Shown here: positions 6,831 to 7,450 of the stretch, piece by piece | How positions within the stretch are numbered: position 1 is the stretch's first letter | Layout of the letters: each line of letters begins with the position of its first letter | Assembly: GCF_946220915.1 (NCBI RefSeq) | Contig: NZ_CAMIHH010000136.1 | Location: 1 to 7,450 of the forward strand | DNA: 7,450 nt | Direction: 5' to 3' | Origin: an uncultured Flavobacterium sp. | GTDB taxonomy: Bacteria; Bacteroidota; Bacteroidia; Flavobacteriales; Flavobacteriaceae | Notes under the pieces: model-generated | Database searches by the model: none | Seen by the model: the letters and a program-made list of their open reading frames with translations, nothing else | Told to the model about the DNA's origin: nothing | Position numbers and translations under genes: made by a program

Positions 6831-6859
6831 AACCGGACTTGAGAGAGTCCGGTTTTTTT
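6831..6859 (+). terminator. Rho-independent terminator of typA
   Basis: AACCGGACT (6831-6839) pairs perfectly with AGTCCGGTT (6846-6854) around a 6-base loop, giving a 9-bp stem with a GC-rich core. Seven T residues (6853-6859) follow on the plus strand. The position 77 bases after the typA stop fits termination of that transcript. Confidence 0.9.
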
Positions 6860-6862
6860 ATT

Positions 6863-6892
6863 CCCCTCCCCAGCCCTCCCCGAAGGGGAGGG
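6863..6892. repeat. C/T-rich hairpin repeat
   Basis: CCCTCCCC (6874-6881) pairs perfectly with GGGGAGGG (6885-6892) around GAA. A second CCCCTCCCC (6863-6871) could compete for the same partner. The pattern resembles the C-rich/G-rich hairpins common between genes in flavobacterial genomes. It is paired in style with the CCCCTC/GAGGGG hairpin at 6964-6979. Confidence 0.55.
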
Positions 6893-6904
6893 AGCCGGGA
6901 CGTG

Positions 6905-6935
6905 CCGATAGTACGTGACTATTGGTGTTTTTTTT
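6905..6935 (+). terminator. Possible second, weaker terminator
   Basis: CCGATAGT (6905-6912) pairs with ACTATTGG (6918-6925) around ACGTG, with one G-T pair. Two bases later a run of eight T residues begins (6928-6935). The stem is weaker than that of the first terminator, and it may simply be part of an intergenic repeat. Its orientation would back up typA termination. Confidence 0.4.
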
Positions 6936-6963
6936 AGGCTCATCCGGCAGGAGTGTAGCTGTT

Positions 6964-6979
6964 CCCCTCTTGAGAGGGG
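6964..6979. repeat. CCCCTCT/AGAGGGG palindromic repeat
   Basis: CCCCTCTTGAGAGGGG is an inverted repeat with 7-base arms around TG. Followed by TTAGGGGGTGTG, it matches a dispersed intergenic motif that I recognise from Flavobacterium-like genomes. No T-tract follows. Confidence 0.55.
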
Positions 6980-7047
6980 TTAGGGGGTGTGTTACCCGCA
7001 AATAGTCAAAATGAAGTTAATGGAGCAGCCCGCTAAGCGCATTTTTG

Positions 7048-7117
7048 GGATGGCTTGGTCCCGCCCTCCGCTATATCCCTCCGTTGCACTGCGGCGATGC
7101 CGCTGCGGTCGGGGCTA
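7048..7117 (-). repeat. Flavobacterial intergenic repeat element
   Basis: Read on the minus strand this begins TAGCCCCGACCGCAGCGGCATC and ends GATATAGCGGAGGGCGGGACC, with an inner GCGGC-GAT-GCCGC hairpin (plus 7091-7103). The outline TAGCCC-GA..GC-GG-ATC..ATATAGCGGA-GGCGGGA is one I recall as recurring between genes in Flavobacterium relatives, with a variable hairpin in the middle. Its function is not known to me. A role as a bidirectional terminator or a REP-like mobile relic is possible. Confidence 0.5.
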
Positions 7118-7200
7118 AGGGGGGAGGTGGGTTTGTGTTTGGTTGGCTGGCATGAGTCTAGCAATAGCCCAGGCGGGTGTATATATAAGGTAATAACTCG

Positions 7201-7450
7201 CTAATTTAATATTAATCTTATTCGTATTTGCTGGTTAAAAGCAGCTAATGAAGTTTGCTGATTAACTGGTGTCACTCGTTGAAGTCTCATTATATAATTC
7301 TCCAATAGATGGGTATAGAAATTTCTCATTTTTAAGAGCAATAAATCTTTATCTTGTTCATTCTTTAAATTATCATCTACACGAATAATGAGATCAGCGA
7401 GATTAGATAATAAAAATATGAATGTTAATACTACACTTTCAGCTCTATAT
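7201..7450 (-). CDS. 3' end of an unidentified AT-rich gene, cut by the window edge
   Basis: One minus-strand frame is open from the right edge (first complete codon at 7449-7447) to a TAG at 7201-7203, giving 82 residues. No start is needed within the window because the gene enters from outside. The peptide begins YRAESVVLTFIFLLSNLADL and ends with RIRLILN. It looks helical, with a hydrophobic N-terminal part, a charged middle (RVDDNLKNEQDKD) and a basic tail, and I do not recognise the family. Composition is about 28% GC by hand count, well below typA and the crt genes, which hints at horizontally acquired DNA. The run of 82 open codons in such AT-rich sequence is better than chance, but it could be a decayed gene. 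Confidence 0.6.
   Translation of the reverse strand, partial: YRAESVVLTFIFLLSNLADLIIRVDDNLKNEQDKDLLLLKMRNFYTHLLENYIMRLQRVTPVNQQTSLAAFNQQIRIRLILN

Larger units (their letters stand above)
6755..7200. other. Repeat-rich non-coding region downstream of typA
   Basis: No ORF here looks coding. The stretch holds, in order, a CCTGCCTG hairpin, a tandem GGTTGAC pair, the typA terminator, a C/T-rich hairpin, a second hairpin followed by eight T residues, a CCCCTC/GAGGGG hairpin and a flavobacterial-type intergenic repeat. The crowding of GC-rich stem-loops between a housekeeping gene and an AT-rich fragment suggests a site where repeats and foreign DNA collect. Positions 7118-7200 show no structure that I can name. 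Confidence 0.7.

Noticed and set aside
1..7450. CRISPR array, tRNA, rRNA, riboswitch or complete insertion sequence
   Set aside because: No regularly spaced direct repeats, cloverleaf, rRNA segment, transposase ORF or terminal inverted repeat pair was found on reading both strands.

Overview
The window most likely comes from a Bacteroidetes genome, probably Flavobacteriaceae and close to Flavobacterium. The evidence is a CrtI/CrtB/CrtZ carotenoid operon headed by a MerR-type regulator, promoter -7 boxes of the TAnnTTTG class, A-rich leaders without a Shine-Dalgarno sequence, and intergenic repeats of a kind I recognise from flavobacterial genomes. No rRNA, tRNA, CRISPR array or recognisable transposase is visible.

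Layout. Positions 1-107 hold little: possibly the first 16 codons of a minus-strand gene that leaves the window at the left edge. Positions 108-884 (minus) encode an unrecognised, exported, cysteine-rich protein that appears to have its own promoter. Positions 946-4637 (minus) form a tightly packed operon, in transcription order a MerR/B12-binding-domain regulator, crtI, crtB and crtZ. The first three genes are joined by 4-base ATGA overlaps, and crtZ follows after 10 bases. A 317-base divergent intergenic region (4638-4954) carries the operon promoter, a set of GTTAAA repeats, a perfect 7-3-7 inverted repeat and the typA promoter. Positions 4955-6754 (plus) encode the translational GTPase TypA/BipA, followed by a strong intrinsic terminator. 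Positions 6755-7200 are non-coding and crowded with GC-rich hairpins and flavobacterial repeats. Positions 7201-7450 are much more AT-rich (about 28% GC by hand count) and contain the last 82 codons of an unidentified minus-strand gene that enters from beyond the right edge.

How the genes work together. CrtB makes phytoene from geranylgeranyl diphosphate, CrtI desaturates it towards lycopene, and CrtZ hydroxylates beta-ionone rings to give zeaxanthin-type xanthophylls. The lycopene cyclase needed between CrtI and CrtZ is not in the window. The regulator carries the Wx9EH and ExHxxG signatures of CarH-like, adenosylcobalamin-dependent light sensors, so light control of the operon, including of the regulator itself, is a reasonable inference. 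TypA is a housekeeping gene and is probably unrelated to pigment synthesis.

The core of the window is a conventional system. The parts most worth a second look are the candidate CarH-type operator, the His-to-Gln change beside the B12-contacting Trp, the Cys-rich secreted protein, and the AT-rich fragment at the right edge. I see no clear sign of an entirely new system.
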